From contig CM060113.1 of assembly GCA_030522415.1 (NCBI GenBank), positions 15,366,151 to 15,430,150 on the forward strand: 64,000 nt of DNA, given 5' to 3'. The stretch is from Channallabes apus. Lineage: Eukaryota > Chordata > Actinopteri > Siluriformes > Clariidae. The notes beneath the pieces were generated by a model, which was not told where the DNA came from, made no database searches, and saw only the letters and a program-made list of their open reading frames with translations. The translations under genes were made by a program, and so were the position numbers. Shown here in pieces: positions 10,185 to 21,168 of this stretch (position 1 is the first letter of the stretch; each line of letters starts with the position of its first letter).

Positions 10185-11803
10185 CAGTGGTGTGAAAAAC
10201 TATTTGCCCCCCTCCTGATTTCTTATTCTTTTGCATGTTTGTCACACAAAATGTTTCTGATCATCAAACACATTTAACTATTAGTCAAAGATAAGACAAG
10301 TAAACACAAAATGCAGTTTTTAAATGAGGGGTTTTATTATTTAGGGAGAAAAAAAATCCAAACCTACGTGGCCCTGTGTGAAAAAGTAATTGCCCCCTGA
10401 ACCTAATAACTGGTTGGGCCACCCTTAGCAGCAATAACTGCAATCAAGCATTTGCGATAACGTGCAACGAGTCTTTTACAGCGCTCTGGAGGAATTTTGG
10501 CCCACTCATCTTTGCAGAATTGTTGTAATTCAGCTTTATTTGAGGGTTTTCTAGCATGAACCGACTTTTTAAGGTCATGCCACAACATCTCAATAGGAAT
10601 CAGGTCAGGACTTTGACTAGGCCACTCCAAAGTCTTCATTTTGTTTTTCTTCAGCCATTTAGAGGTGGATTTGCTGGTGTGTTTTGGGTCATTGTCCTGC
10701 TGCAGCACCCAAGATCGCTTCAGCTTGAGTTGACGAACAGATGGCCGGACATTCTCCTTCAGGATTTTTTGGTAGACAGTAGAATTCATGGTTCCATCTA
10801 TCACAGCAAGCCTTCCAGGTCCTGAAGCAGCAAAACAACCCCAGACCATCACACTACCACCACCATATTTTACTGTTGGTATGATGTTCTTTTTCTGAAA
10901 TGCTGTTACTTTTACGCCAGATGTAATGGGACACGCACCTTCCAAAAAGTTCAACTTTTGTCTCGTCGGTCCACAAGGTATTTTCCCCAAAAGTCTTGGC
11001 AATCATTGAGATGTTTTTTAGCAAAATTGAGACGAGCCTTAAAGTTCTTTTTGTTAAATGTGGTTTGTGCCTTGGAAATCTGCCATGCAGGCCGTTTTTG
11101 CCCAGTCTCTTTCTTATGGTGGAGTCGTGAGCACTGACCTTAATTGAGGCAAGTGAGGCCTGCAGTTCTTTAGATGTTGTCCTGGGGTCTTTTGTGGCCT
11201 CTCGGATGAGTTGTCTCTGCGCTCTTGGGGTAATTTTGGTCGGCCGGCCACTCCTGGGAAGGTTCACCACTGTTCCATGTTTTTGCCATTTGTGGATAAT
11301 GGCTCTCACTGTGGTTCGCTGGAGTCCCAAAGCTTTAGAAATGGCTTTATAACCTTTACAAGACTGATAGATCTCAATTACTTTTGTTCTGATTTGTTCC
11401 TGAATTTCTTTGGATCTTGGCATGATGTCTAGCTTCTGAGGTGCTTTTGGTCTACTTCTCTGTGTCAGGTAGCTCCTATTTAAGTGATTTCTTGATTGAA
11501 ACAGGTGTGGCAGTAATCAGGCCTGGGGGTGACTACAGAAATTGAACTCAGGTGTGATAAACCACAATTAAGTTATTTTTTAGCAAGGGGGGCAATCACT
11601 TTTTCACACAGGGCCATGTAGATTTGGAGTTTTTTTTCTCCTTTAATAACGTAAACCTTCATTTAAATACTGCATTTTGTGTTCAATTATGTTATCTTTG
11701 ACTAATAGTTAACGGTTTTTGATGAGCAGAAACATTTCAAGTGTGATAAACATGCAAAAGAATAAGAAATCAGGAAGGGGGCAAATAGTTTTTCACACCA
11801 CTG
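10185..11803 (-). mobile_element. Tc1-like transposon, copy A
   Basis: TA-flanked (10183-10184 and 11804-11805), with long terminal inverted repeats of about 200 bp that begin CAGTGGTGTGAAAAACTATT and end in the mirror sequence. Inner repeats GGCCCTGTGTGAAAAAGT give the IR/DR layout. It encloses a Tc1 transposase on the minus strand. Copies B (16637-18242) and C (57215-58815) are the same family. At about 1.62 kb it is the standard length for the family. Confidence 0.95.
10403..11423 (-). pseudogene. Tc1 transposase, copy A (frameshifted)
   Basis: Transposase that would cut and paste the element at TA sites. The N-terminal paired-like helix-turn-helix region (MPRSKEIQEQ..., GRPTK) is open from 11423. 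It drifts out of and back into frame around WTDETKVELF, then is frameshifted near 10900. The C-terminal part (10403-11002) keeps the second catalytic aspartate (QQDNDPKHTS) and the glutamate ([15 protein letters not shown]), the DD34E set, and ends AAKGGPTSY. Inactive because no single frame joins the three catalytic residues. Confidence 0.9.
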
Positions 11804-11821
11804 TATAAAGCAAATGGACCT

Positions 11822-11823
11822 TA

Positions 11824-11854
<31 letters not shown>

Positions 11855-11921
11855 GTAGTAGTAGTAGTAGTAGTAGTATTGTGTGTGTGTGTGTGAGTGT
11901 GTGTGTGTGGTTTGTGTGTGT
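11822..11921. repeat. compound (ATT)n(AGT)n(GT)n microsatellite
   Basis: ATT repeats (11822-11853) run into AGT repeats (to about 11880) and then GT repeats broken by a few substitutions. Confidence 0.93.
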
Positions 11922-12009
11922 AGCTGTGCAGCTGGTGTTAAAAACAGGAAGCTTTGCCAGGAGTGCATATAAACAAAGGACACTGAAATATTATGTTTGC
12001 CACCACTGT

Positions 12010-12165
12010 TTGCCTGATGGTACTTACGTACAGTAGTTAGTAACCTAGTGACCCAGTGTAAGGATCTATCAAGTGATTGAAACTTCAAAGCACTTTTGTT
12101 AGTCTGTTGGTCTGGATAAGTGTGTCTGCCCAATGGCTAAATGCAAATGTAAATACCTTCTTCAT
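12010..12165 (+). mobile_element. SINE tail fragment
   Basis: It contains AGTAACCTAGTGACCCAGTG and TCTGGATAAGTGTGTCTGCC and ends in AAATGCAAATGTAAA. The same arrangement, inverted, is at 34645-34790. Both lack a tRNA-like head, so they are 5'-truncated copies of a SINE subfamily that shares its tail with the copies at 1019 and 33714. Confidence 0.6.
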
Positions 12166-12748
12166 ATATTAAGTGCAGCAAGTACATTTGTAATGCACAC
12201 ACTGTTTACACATCTGTAATGCAAACATTTTTTTCATCATGGTCCGTGGTGTGACAGATATGAATGCACACACACGCACACTCTCTTTTCATTGTTATTC
12301 CAGAATAATATGGTGTATTTTTGTGTAAACGTGAAAAATAAAGACTTTGTTTCTTTATAGCTGCCATTTGTTTCGTCATAGCAATGCTACTTTGACTGTA
12401 ACAAAATAGAGATAACTGTATTGGGAGTAATGATAAAATGCAATAATCTGTGCAATCGCAGGATTTATGCCTCAAACATTTTGATTATGTTGAGTCACTG
12501 CTTATATTACACAAAAATGAACAATTATTTTGTTGTTGAACTGACCTAACAGAGGAACATTTTATTGCTTATAAGGTGTTTACAAACCACATACAGTATG
12601 TGTTGGAAGTATATTCATTCTTTCATGTAGTGGCATGGTAAATCCTAGTTTGTGTCAGCTCAATTTGACCCTCCACAGACACCTAGTGAGCGCAAAAAAA
12701 TGAGGACCACACAAGGATTAAAATGCATTTCTCTGGAATGATACCGTA
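12166..12748. other. unassigned non-coding stretch
   Basis: No coding signal or recognisable repeat boundary. Confidence 0.35.
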
Positions 12749-12750
12749 TA

Positions 12751-13529
12751 CAGTGGAACCTTGGATTGCGAGTAACGCTGTTTGCAACTGTTCCGCAAGA
12801 CGAGCAAAGATTTTTAAAAAATTTTGACTTGGAAAACGAACAAGTTTTGGTTTACGAATACAGAGTATCATGCATCACGCATCCGCTTCTTGTTTTGACG
12901 CCGAGTGTCACGTGATCACAACTGAACAGTTTTTCTCTCTCTTGCGCTGCGGAATTGTGGGTAATCGTCTGCCCTGCTGGGTCTTAGTGCTCGTCCCTTA
13001 CTGGTATAATCAACATCAGTGCGCACATGCATTGTTTACTATAACACTGTGAGCACGTGTGTGCGGGTAAAACATATTTTATTTTGTGTTAGTAAGTGTG
13101 TGTGTACAGTGTGCATGTACTCTTTCTTATATATATTTATTCTTATATCTGTGCGCGCGCATATAAAGCAAAAGCAAGTCTCATTAGAGGGTAAAGATCC
13201 ATTTTTTCTCTCCTTCTCTGTAGTTAGTCGTTATGTGTGTGCGCCTAATTTGACACCGTGCCCCTTCACACACACCAACACACACAAACACTCTCACGCC
13301 TTTACAAGATTCTTTTAATTTGACTTTTTTTAAAGGTAAGGTGAAGGTTAATTTGTTTTATTTTTACTTTATATTTTGTATTAATTATTTTTATGTATTT
13401 ATTTTTTTGTGCTGTGGAATGAATAATTTGAGTTTTCATTATTTCTTATGGAAAAATGTAGTTTGGTCTACGAGTGTTTTGGAATACGAGCCCATTTATG
13501 AATTATGCTCGTAATCCAAGGTTCCACTG
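12751..13529. mobile_element. TA-flanked non-autonomous DNA transposon (MITE), copy 1
   Basis: The terminal inverted repeats CAGTGGAACCTTGGATT... and ...AATCCAAGGTTCCACTG are flanked by TA at 12749-12750 and 13530-13531, as expected for Tc1/mariner-type insertion. The 779-bp interior has no transposase, only GT-rich tracts and the ATTTTTACTTTATATTTTG region. A second, inverted copy lies at about 53965-54658. Confidence 0.85.
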
Positions 13530-14294
13530 TACCTTTATTGGTAATTTCAGTAAGTGTACCATCAGTTAAATTTACTATTAGCCACTTATTTTCTTAGACT
13601 GAGGGCCAATGATATCGGCAGTTACAAATAAATGCATTTCTAGCACATAAAAAAGAATCTGTTAATCCAGTGGTTCTCAAAGTGGGCGCACCCCACTAGT
13701 GGGGAATACAGACATGACAGGTGGGCCGCAATGAACGGGAGGAAATTAGTGGAAAATAATAGGAAAGTACCTATTCTAATTCATGCTTTTCTTTATTGAT
13801 AATAAAGAGTGTACGCTCAAAACTAAACAATCACACACAAATAAATGGATTATTAATACAAGTAAATTTAAAATAACATCAGTTGTGGGCCGGGAGAAAA
13901 AGTGGAACCATAGTGGAACAATAACGGTTTAACGTCGGACAAACTTGATCAGCGCTGCTCGAATCACAAACCTGCGCGAGCCACTGGGCAGCACTGCGCG
14001 ACTCTGACAGAAATAAACCGCGCCGACCATCAAAATACATTTTACCCCGCTGGGATGCGCACGTACAATCCAGGCATGGCAAGGCGGAAACAATAATAAA
14101 CAGTCCTGACATTTTAAATAGTTTTAAAATAAAAACACAGTGGGTCGCGCAGGTTTGTGATTCGAGCAGCGCTGCCCGATCCACCACCGGGCTGCGCAAA
14201 TAAACCAGATCATCACTGCGCTATTCAGATAGTCGCGCTGCGCTGTATTTGCGCAGATTTTCAGTTCAATCGGGTGCCGCACACGGGTACCAAC

Positions 14295-14812
14295 AACGAG
14301 GAGATTGTAAAGAAAAAAGGTGCATCGTCTGTGGTGTGGAATTGGTTTGGGTATAAGAAAAGTGATACGAATGAGATGAACGTGATCCACTTTAAACATG
14401 TGGATTGCACAACCCTGGACATTGCCATTCTTTTCCTACTCGTACAGCTGCTCTTATTGTTCACATATTCTTCATATATTTTCTATATTGTGTATTGTTG
14501 TACAGTTATTTTATTTTAACTTAAATTTTTATATTTTATTTTATTCTTTCCTAGTTAAATTTACCCCCTATTTTATTTTTCATATTTATTTCCTATTCAT
14601 AGTCTTTTATTTTAAGGTCACGAGCAGTTGTCTAAGCATTTCACTGCATATCGTACTGTGTATGAATGTGTATGTGACAAATAAAATTTTAATTTGATTT
14701 GCAAGGTACACAAGTTCACTGTTTTAACAAGTGGTGGAAACACGTCAAACCTTTTCTATCATCTGAAGTCCAAGCATCCAAACAAATATGGCCAAAGTAA
14801 AAAAAAAAAAAA
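14295..14812 (+). pseudogene. hAT BED zinc-finger fragment split by a LINE 3' tail
   Basis: The pieces VVWNWFGYKKSDTNEMNVIH (from about 14330) and the downstream part with TSGGNTSNLFYHLKSKHP (about 14715-14780) are the two halves of a BED finger, the DNA-binding domain of hAT transposases. About 300 bp between them (roughly 14395-14700) is a retroelement 3' UTR ending GTGACAAATAAAATTTTAAT. Copy 2 (42300-42760) has the same interruption in a shorter form, so the insertion predates the spread of this element. Confidence 0.7.
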
Positions 14813-15044
14813 ATGCGGCAAACCCCAGCAATTCACAGTTTATATAAAATTACATTATGTAAAACAGTTTCTTTGTGTTTGAATTTTTATTTATGCATTT
14901 TCAGATACAAATCGCTATATTGTGATATATATATTGTTATCGAGGTAGAAAATTGCTTCTACCGTGATAGAAGATTTTGGTTATATCGCCCACCCCTAAT
15001 GAAGCCTAACTTGCTTCATGGTGGGGATGGTGGGGGCAGAGGAG

Positions 15045-15335
15045 AGACCCGTGTATGTTTTGTGTCTTATACCGCTGGCAGCAGACCGCATGAGACCCAA
15101 CAAATTAGGAAGACACTTAGAGACAACACACGTTAATAAGCCACTCGACTTCTTTCAAAGAAAGCTGGCAGAATACAGACAGCAGGATAATCGCAAGGTA
15201 AAATCTGAATCAGTGGACAGCAAAGCACAAATGGCTTCATTCAAAGTTGCATATACTGTAGAATTGGCCAGTGCAAAAAAAATACAAACGATTGCTGAGC
15301 AGCTAATAAACATGGGGTCAATTATGCAAAGATAA
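15045..15335 (+). pseudogene. Charlie/ZBED5-type hAT transposase N-terminal fragment
   Basis: The frame reads CLIPLAADRMRPNKLGRHLE, then PLDFFQRKLAEYRQQ and a short stretch with KAQMASFKVAY, ending at MGSIMQR. This is the BED-finger-to-catalytic-region linker of ZBED5/SCAND3/FAM200-like proteins, which derive from hAT-Charlie transposases. It stops before any catalytic region. The equivalent in copy 2 is 43015-43290. Confidence 0.75.
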
Positions 15336-15466
15336 GTGACAACGTCGCCATTAAAAACCTGCGTTTCGAGAAAAGGGATCCCGTGACTTGCCGCGGCTTT
15401 GCGCGGCTGCGTGCGGGAAGCTGTGAACATGCCCTTCATTACCTGTAGGGGGCAGTCGTGTTTCAG

Positions 15467-15614
15467 TCTGAAGTATTGTGTGTCTACTGAAGCCGAAAAT
15501 GTGTGCAAATTAAACTGCGCATGCGTGTTTGGAGTCGCTGTGTATCAGTCGGTTGGGAATCATCACGGAGGTTACAACACGGTGTGGCTGCAGCTGGAGT
15601 TTGTCGTGTTCGAG
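15467..15614 (+). other. exon-like segment, copy 1
   Basis: Preceded by GTGTTTCAG and followed by GTAAGTTTAGC, matching splice acceptor and donor consensus. The 148-bp body (TCTGAAGTATTGTGTG...GTCGTGTTCGAG) recurs at 16290-16457 with the same borders and a 20-nt insertion. It has a central GCGCATGCGTG motif. It has no clear coding frame and may be a non-coding or 5' UTR exon. Confidence 0.45.
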
Positions 15615-15859
15615 GTAAGTTTAGCTTTCTTTTTTGGATGTGATTCTCGCTTTCATGACTCCTAATTAATGTTCATCTTAATCTCAGGACGTACAATTAG
15701 CAATTTCAGTTTTTAATAGTGTGGAGATTCACAAAACACCGTTTTCGTGTAAAAACCTGAACCTACGGAGCCCCCATGGGTCCTGTGGTAAATAAATAAA
15801 TAAATAAAATAATAACGAACCGAGCGCGCGGATTAATACACCGAGATGTGTGTTTCTTA

Positions 15860-16181
15860 CCCCCAACCCGAGTGAAAACGGCGTCTTCAGACAAAGCCTC
15901 GCCAGTTAGATGCCATTTCTGAACAAACTGAGTCGTGTGTGTTAAAGCATTAAATGGTAAAAGAGCACTAGCAATAAAAGTTTTTTTTTCTGAAGCCGAA
16001 CTTTATTAATGAGTACGAGTAAAGAACCTGTACATATGTTCATACAGTATTGACAGCAGCTCTAATTTACTGCGGTAAAGCCAGCCGCGGTTCAGAAAAA
16101 CACGGTCAAGCCAGCCGCGATTGATTTTAGTGCGCGCGCATATTACAGCGATTACGGTAGTTTCATGAACAACACAGAGAG
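15860..16181. other. unassigned stretch between the exon-like copies
   Basis: A GC-mixed spacer with no ORF of note. It lies between the two exon-like units and contains short GCCGCGG patches. Confidence 0.3.
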
Positions 16182-16279
16182 AATGCCCCATATCTGAAAA
16201 ATGCTGCAGTAAAATAGTTTCATATGTGGTGTGTATATAGTATGGGACGTCCTGAATAAGAACTGATCATTGTTTTTTT
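16182..16279 (+). repeat. 98-bp direct repeat, first copy
   Basis: From AATGCCCCATATCTG to GAACTGATCATTG. It recurs nearly unchanged at 16517-16617, so it brackets the second exon-like copy. Together with the exon-like pair this indicates a local tandem duplication. Confidence 0.85.
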
Positions 16280-16289
16280 TCTGTTTCAG

Positions 16290-16457
16290 TCTGAAGTATT
16301 GTGTGTCTACTGAAGCCGAAAATGTGTGCACATTAAACTGCGCATGCGTGTTTGGAGTCGCTGTGTGTGCCCGCGCTGTGTACAGTATCAGTCGGTTGGG
16401 AATCATCACGGAGGTTACAACACGGCGTGGCTGCAGCTGGAGTTTGTCGTGTTCGAG
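16290..16457 (+). other. exon-like segment, copy 2
   Basis: Preceded by a pyrimidine-rich TTTTTTTTCTGTTTCAG and followed by GAG|GTAAGTTT: a strong acceptor and donor pair. It matches 15467-15614 except for a 20-nt insertion (GTGCCCGCGCTGTGTACAGT). The acceptor is better here than in copy 1, so this may be the functional or ancestral one. Confidence 0.5.
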
Positions 16458-16516
16458 GTAAGTTTAGCTTTTACACTTATTAGAAATGGGGTCTTTATAC
16501 CCCTTTGAAATGTAAT

Positions 16517-16617
16517 AATGCCCCATATCTGAAAAATGCTGCAGTAAAATAGTTTCATATGTGGTGTGTATATAGTATGGGACGTCCTGAATAAGAACTG
16601 ATCATTGTTTTTTTCTA
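16517..16617 (+). repeat. 98-bp direct repeat, second copy
   Basis: Same sequence as 16182-16279. It lies directly upstream of Tc1 copy B. Confidence 0.85.
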
Positions 16618-16636
16618 CTTTTTTTTTTATCATATA

Positions 16637-18242
16637 CAGTGGTGTGAAAAACTATTTGCCCCCTTCCTGATTTCTTATTCTTTTGCATGTTTGTCACACT
16701 TAAATGTTTCTGCTCATCAAAAACCGTTAACTATTAGTCAAAGATAACATAATTGAACACAAAATGCAGTTTTTAAATGAAGGTTTACGTTATTAAGGGA
16801 GAAAAAAAATCCAAATCTACATGGCCCTGTGTGAAAAAGTGATTGCCCCCCTTGTTAAAAAATAACATAACTGTGATTTATCACACCTGAGTTCAATTTC
16901 TGTAGTCACCCCCAGGCCTGATTACTGCCACACCTGTTTCAATCAAGAAATCACTTAAATAGGAGCTAGCTGACACAGAGAAGTAGACCAAAAGCACCTC
17001 AAAAGCTAGACATCATGCCAAGATCCAAAGAAATTCAGGAACAAATGAGAACAAAAGTAATTGAGATCTATCAGTCTGGTAAAGGTTATAAAGCCATTTC
17101 TAAAGCTTTGGGACTCCAGCGAACCACAGTGAGAGCCATTATCCACAAATGGCAAAAACATGGAACAGTGGTGAACCTTCCCATGAGTGGCCGGCCCACC
17201 AAAATTACCCCAAGAGCGCAGAGACAACTCATCCGAGAGGCCACAAAAGACCCCAGGACAACATCTAAAGAACTGCAGGCCTCACTTGCCTCAATTAAGG
17301 TCAGTGTTCACGACTCCATCATAAGAAAGAGACTGGGCAAAAATGGTCTGCATGGCAGATTTCCAAGGCGCAAACGACTTAAGCAAAAAGAACATTAAGG
17401 CTCGTCTCAATTTTGCTAAAAAACATCTCAATGATTGCCAAGACTTTTGGGAAAATACCTTGTGGACCGACGAGACAAAAGTTTAACTTTTTGGAAGGTG
17501 CGTGTCCCGTTACATCTGCGTAAAAGTAACACAGCATTTCAGAAAAAGAACATCATACCAACAGTAAAATATGGTGGTGGTAGTGTGATGGTCTGCGGTT
17601 GTTTTGCTGCTTCAGGACCTGGAAGGCTTGCTGTGATAGATGGAACCATGAATTCTACTGTCTACCAAAAAATCCAGAAGGGGAATGTCCGGCCATCTGT
17701 TCGTCAACTCAAGCTGAAGCGATCTTGGGTGCTGCAGCAGGACAATGACCCAAAACACACCAGCAAATCCACCTCTGAATGACTGAAGAAAAACAAAATG
17801 AAGACTTTGGAGTGGCCTAGTCAAAGTCCTGACCTGAATCCTATTGAGATGTTGTGGCATGACCTTAAAAAGGCGGTTCATGCTAGAAAACCCTCAAATA
17901 AAGCTGAATTACAACAATTCTGCAAAGATGAGTGGGCCAAAATTCCTCCAGAGCGCTGTAAAAGACTTATCGCAAACGCTTGATTGCAGTTATTGCTGGT
18001 AAGGGTGGCCCAACCAGTTATTAGGTTCAGGGGGCAATTACTTTTTCACACAGGGCCATGTAGGTTTGGATTTTTTTTCTCCCTAAATAATAAAACCCCT
18101 CATTTAAAAACTGCATTTTGTGTTTACTTGTGTTATCTTTGACTAATAGTTAAATGTGTTTGATGATCAGAAACATTTTGTGTGACAAACATGCAAAAGA
18201 ATAAGAAATCAGGAGGGGGGCAAATAGTTTTTCACACCACTG
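16637..18242 (+). mobile_element. Tc1-like transposon, copy B
   Basis: TA-flanked (16635-16636, 18243-18244), with the same roughly 200-bp terminal inverted repeats as copy A, in the opposite orientation. It inserted next to the duplicated exon-like block. Confidence 0.95.
17015..18022 (+). pseudogene. Tc1 transposase, copy B (several frame breaks)
   Basis: The start MPRSKEIQEQMRTKVIEIY is intact and open for 127 codons, through the helix-turn-helix and GRPTK linker. It is frameshifted at about 17390 and again around the first catalytic aspartate. A stop (TGA for Trp) lies at about 17779, after QQDNDPKHTSKSTSE. The catalytic glutamate region [16 protein letters not shown] (17798-17983) is still readable. 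Near the end KRLIANA replaces the usual terminus through a small deletion. Confidence 0.9.
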
Positions 18243-18244
18243 TA

Positions 18245-18790
18245 ATGTGTGTACATTATATGGGATAAAAACTGACCATGGCGTTTTATACTTACTAGAA
18301 TTAATTTTTTCATAGGTCTCTGAAGTGAAATAAAGGCATTTTATTTAACTTTTTTTCCCCATTGTGAACATTTGTTTATTTGACCTCTCTTCCAAAGCAG
18401 ACGTTAATCCTCATTATAGAAAACATTCATTGAAGAATAACTGCTACTTTTGAACAGTAAAACAAAATAAAAATCAATTCTGGTATTTAGAAAGACTAAA
18501 TACATTATTTTGTCTGTTTTCTACGAATTCTGCTGTAACTTATCTACATAAAACAATTATTTGAATGGTGAATATTTAAGAAAAATATTGTAACAGACAA
18601 CCGTCAAAGTCACCAATAAATAACACGGATATTAAAGCAGAAATGCAAATATCTGTTTCTAACGGTGTCAGAAACTTTGTGTTAGTAGCACTGCTTGACA
18701 TGCTTGATGCCTTCCTCTTTTGTAATTTGCTTTGGATAAAGGCCTAAATGTAGTTGTACGAATAAAAGATTATGTAATGATACAATGTAA
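18245..18790. other. unassigned non-coding stretch
   Basis: AT-rich and probably intronic relative to the decayed exons that follow. Confidence 0.3.
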
Positions 18791-18802
18791 ATATTTTCAC
18801 AG

Positions 18803-18859
18803 AAACAAAGCGTAAAGATGAGACGTGAATCTGAAGAGGATCTCTTTGATGATTGCCTG
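18803..18859 (+). pseudogene. decayed coding exon 1 of an unnamed teleost gene family
   Basis: The sequence between CACAG and GTAAAG is exactly 57 bp and open in phase 0. It encodes a short acidic peptide with MRRESEEDLFDDCL. The next exon-like block is at 19262. I read the pair as the remains of a multi-exon host-type gene. Confidence 0.4.
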
Positions 18860-19261
18860 GTAAAGCATTGTTTTCTTATTAATTATACAATTTATTAATA
18901 CCTTGAATATAGTGTTTGTTGTATTGGACAGAAGCATATAAATGCAAATGAATATATAAATATGAGTAACTATTGAACAAATTTTCATGTTTGGACTAAC
19001 CCTTTTAAATACAAACTCAGCATTCATCATAGGATTTCCTGACACTGTAAAGCCATCTCATGCCATGTTTTACTGATGCAAGATAAAGCAATTTAACCCA
19101 AGTTTAACAATATGAAGTATATGAAGTGATGGTCATTTTTTTATTATCATTTATTTTTATTATTATTTTTTTCTCAATGAAGTCAGCACAGGTTGAAGCA
19201 ATTCAGATTTTTTTTGCTTCTAAAAAAATAAATGATTTATTTTCTTGTAAATTTTATGCAG

Positions 19262-19440
19262 GGGGACAGACGAAGTGACACCTTCTTAAAATCCTTGTCG
19301 TCCGTGCTGTTGAAGGGGAAGAACCGGTTGGTGTATCCATAATCCTTGAAGGAGAGGCTATTTTCAGAAAGTTCTTCTAGAACTTGATGGGATTAAGCTA
19401 TCACCAAAAGTGCAAGCTTTAAAGATGAAGTTATCATCTT
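19262..19440 (+). pseudogene. decayed coding exon 2, related to SAMD3-like teleost proteins
   Basis: It begins after TTTTATGCAG. Two frames must be combined to read the pieces VEGEEPVGVSIILEGEA and ELDGIKLSPKVQALKMK. These resemble, from memory of the family, the C-terminal end of the expanded SAMD3-like or uncharacterised cytosolic proteins of teleosts (GVSIILEG ... LELD..KLSPKVQ.LK). A stop and frame breaks lie at about 19324 and 19368, and the segment between the two motifs is much shorter than I expect. A 3' UTR-like stretch and AATAAA follow. Confidence 0.4.
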
Positions 19441-19838
19441 AAAACATTTGATTTGGCGTGACTACAAGTGTTTACATGTTGTGTTTACATGTTCAGCTTA
19501 AAATGTTTTCATGCATTAAGGTTTCAATGGCATACTTTTAAGTGCACTAGTCCAGAGTGCTGATTTGAAAGTTGCAACTTCACTGCTTCAGAGGGCTATT
19601 ACGTTTTAACGTTTATTCTACAGTTTGTTTAAAGTATTTTCTGCTGCATTTTATTTCTAAATGAATGCTGTATTTTATTTATTTATTATTTTACACAATT
19701 TTGTTTAAAACAAGTATTTCAGGCCCTGGTGCCGTGCAGTTTTTTTCTATGGATGCAAAATTTAGCTGAATGCACTTTTATTAAAAAGACAACTTGGATC
19801 TAGACTGTGAATGTCACAAATATTTGGTAATGTTGGTG

Positions 19839-19844
19839 AATAAA
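19839..19844 (+). terminator. poly(A) signal after the decayed exons
   Basis: AATAAA in a GTGAATAAACTG context, about 400 bp after the last recognisable codon of the 19262 exon. It is the expected position for the 3' end of that gene remnant. Confidence 0.35.
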
Positions 19845-19997
19845 CTGTTTAATTATATTTTAGTTGTGTGATTTATGAAAGATATAGATGAAATAATTAC
19901 TTAAGTTTCTTTCCAAAACATAAATTAGCAATGTTTACATTATTATAGGGAGTAATATAAATTGATAAAACCAAGTAAGGGAAAATCTCACAAAACA

Positions 19998-20005
<8 letters not shown>

Positions 20006-20077
<72 letters not shown>
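20006..20077. repeat. (TA)n microsatellite
   Basis: Uninterrupted TA repeats preceded by GTGTGTG. Confidence 0.97.
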
Positions 20078-20081
<4 letters not shown>

Positions 20082-20099
20082 ATTCAGGGCTATTTATGA

Positions 20100-20760
20100 T
20101 GGAGACACCTTTTTACGTTTTAAATATGTAAAACCTCCGCTGCGTGTATTCATTCACAGGCTGCAGCGCGCGCACAGAGAAATAGGAGACTGTGGTGTAT
20201 GAGTGGATTGGAGAGAAGAGAGCTGTTCAGTTACTATAAAATATATATATATAAACATAATATGATCTTTTTGAGTTATAATGTTTTTTTTTTTATTATT
20301 CATAAGAAAACCTTTCAGTTTTGTAAATATTCTAGTTATAGTGTGTTATGTTTTTCTTTAGGTTAAACGGTTTTGAGAATTAGACCATCCAGCTAAGATA
20401 AATATTATGTCGTTGATTGATAAAATCTGGATTAAGGATAATTTATTTAATTTAATTTGTATTTTTCACCTCCCCCCCCTGAGGGATTGCCACCTTATTG
20501 TGGTCAGGGGGTTTGCGTGCCACAGTGACCTTAAGAGCTATACCAACAGGAGCTTAGTCTTTGGAGGTGGGGGATGCATGTTGAAATGCAGACTTTTTAA
20601 CCCAAGACTATATAAGTTTTTACAGTACTTAGATAAGGGGGAATCAAAAACTGCCCCCAAAAATGTTTTACTGCAAGTTTGAAAAACCCACTGTATTGGG
20701 GAAAAAAGGGGATTGGGGGATGGGGTATTAGTTGGAGTCATAGGTAGCAAACCTACGCCC
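20100..20760. other. unassigned stretch, possible LINE 5' fragment
   Basis: Around 20480-20560 the text GATTGCCACCTTATTGTGGT with GGGGTTTGCGTGCCACAGTG resembles leader sequence of a teleost non-LTR element, but I cannot fix a family or ends. The rest has no recognised feature. Confidence 0.25.

Positions 20761-20761
<1 letters not shown>

Positions 20762-20807
<46 letters not shown>
20762..20807. repeat. (TG)n microsatellite
   Basis: GT dinucleotide run followed by TATGTATATATATGG. Confidence 0.96.
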
Positions 20808-20810
<3 letters not shown>

Positions 20811-20874
20811 ATATATATGGAAATATAATTAATATTTTCGTGTTTAATTACAAAAAAAAAAAACATTTTAATGG

Positions 20875-21168
20875 TTAGTGATTGTTGCAGACATTTACAC
20901 TATTTTTGAGAACTATTAAGTTCTCCTTCAACGTGTCATAGCCGATAACTGCCCCTTTGAAGCCTTTGAATGGTGTTAAAAATACTTGCAAAACAAGTAT
21001 TGCAGCCATACATTGGAGGGAACTTCTGAGGTGGTCAGTGATTGATGGCACGGTCGGTCGGAGGGGGTTGTGATCACACCTATAGATCTTTTGTTCTAGG
21101 CTATCGGTCAAATATCTCTCCACTTGGAAGCAAAAACATGCAAGGGATTTCAGCATCTCGACGCACAT
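20875..21168 (-). CDS. unrecognised 97-codon ORF
   Basis: I do not recognise the product. Unlike most ORFs here the translation is compositionally protein-like, with mixed charged and hydrophobic residues: VERYLTDSLEQKIYRCDHN and GYDTLKENLIVLKNSVNVC. It starts near an AAACAG that could be a splice acceptor. It has no transposase or zinc-finger signature. It may be an exon of a minus-strand gene whose 5' end could lie near 24 kb, or simply chance. Confidence 0.25.
   Translation of the reverse strand: MCVEMLKSLACFCFQVERYLTDSLEQKIYRCDHNPLRPTVPSITDHLRSSLQCMAAILVLQVFLTPFKGFKGAVIGYDTLKENLIVLKNSVNVCNNH

Larger units (their letters stand above)
13668..15337 (+). mobile_element. hAT mosaic element, copy 1 (right end missing)
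   Basis: It starts with the Charlie-type hAT terminus CAGTGGTTCTCAAAGT. It is collinear with the complete copy at 41626-43532 up to GATAAGTGACAACG at about 15337, after which the two diverge. The interior holds two broken BED-type zinc-finger pieces and a LINE 3' tail. The right terminus and the 8-bp target duplication are not found, so this copy is truncated or rearranged. Confidence 0.8.

Noticed and set aside
13019..13514. ORFs of 64-99 codons in the first MITE
   Set aside because: They arise from GT-rich and T-rich low-complexity sequence inside a non-coding DNA element.
12751..13529. possible autonomous mariner element
   Set aside because: The TA-flanked inverted ends are clear, but no DDE motifs or helix-turn-helix can be read in any frame.
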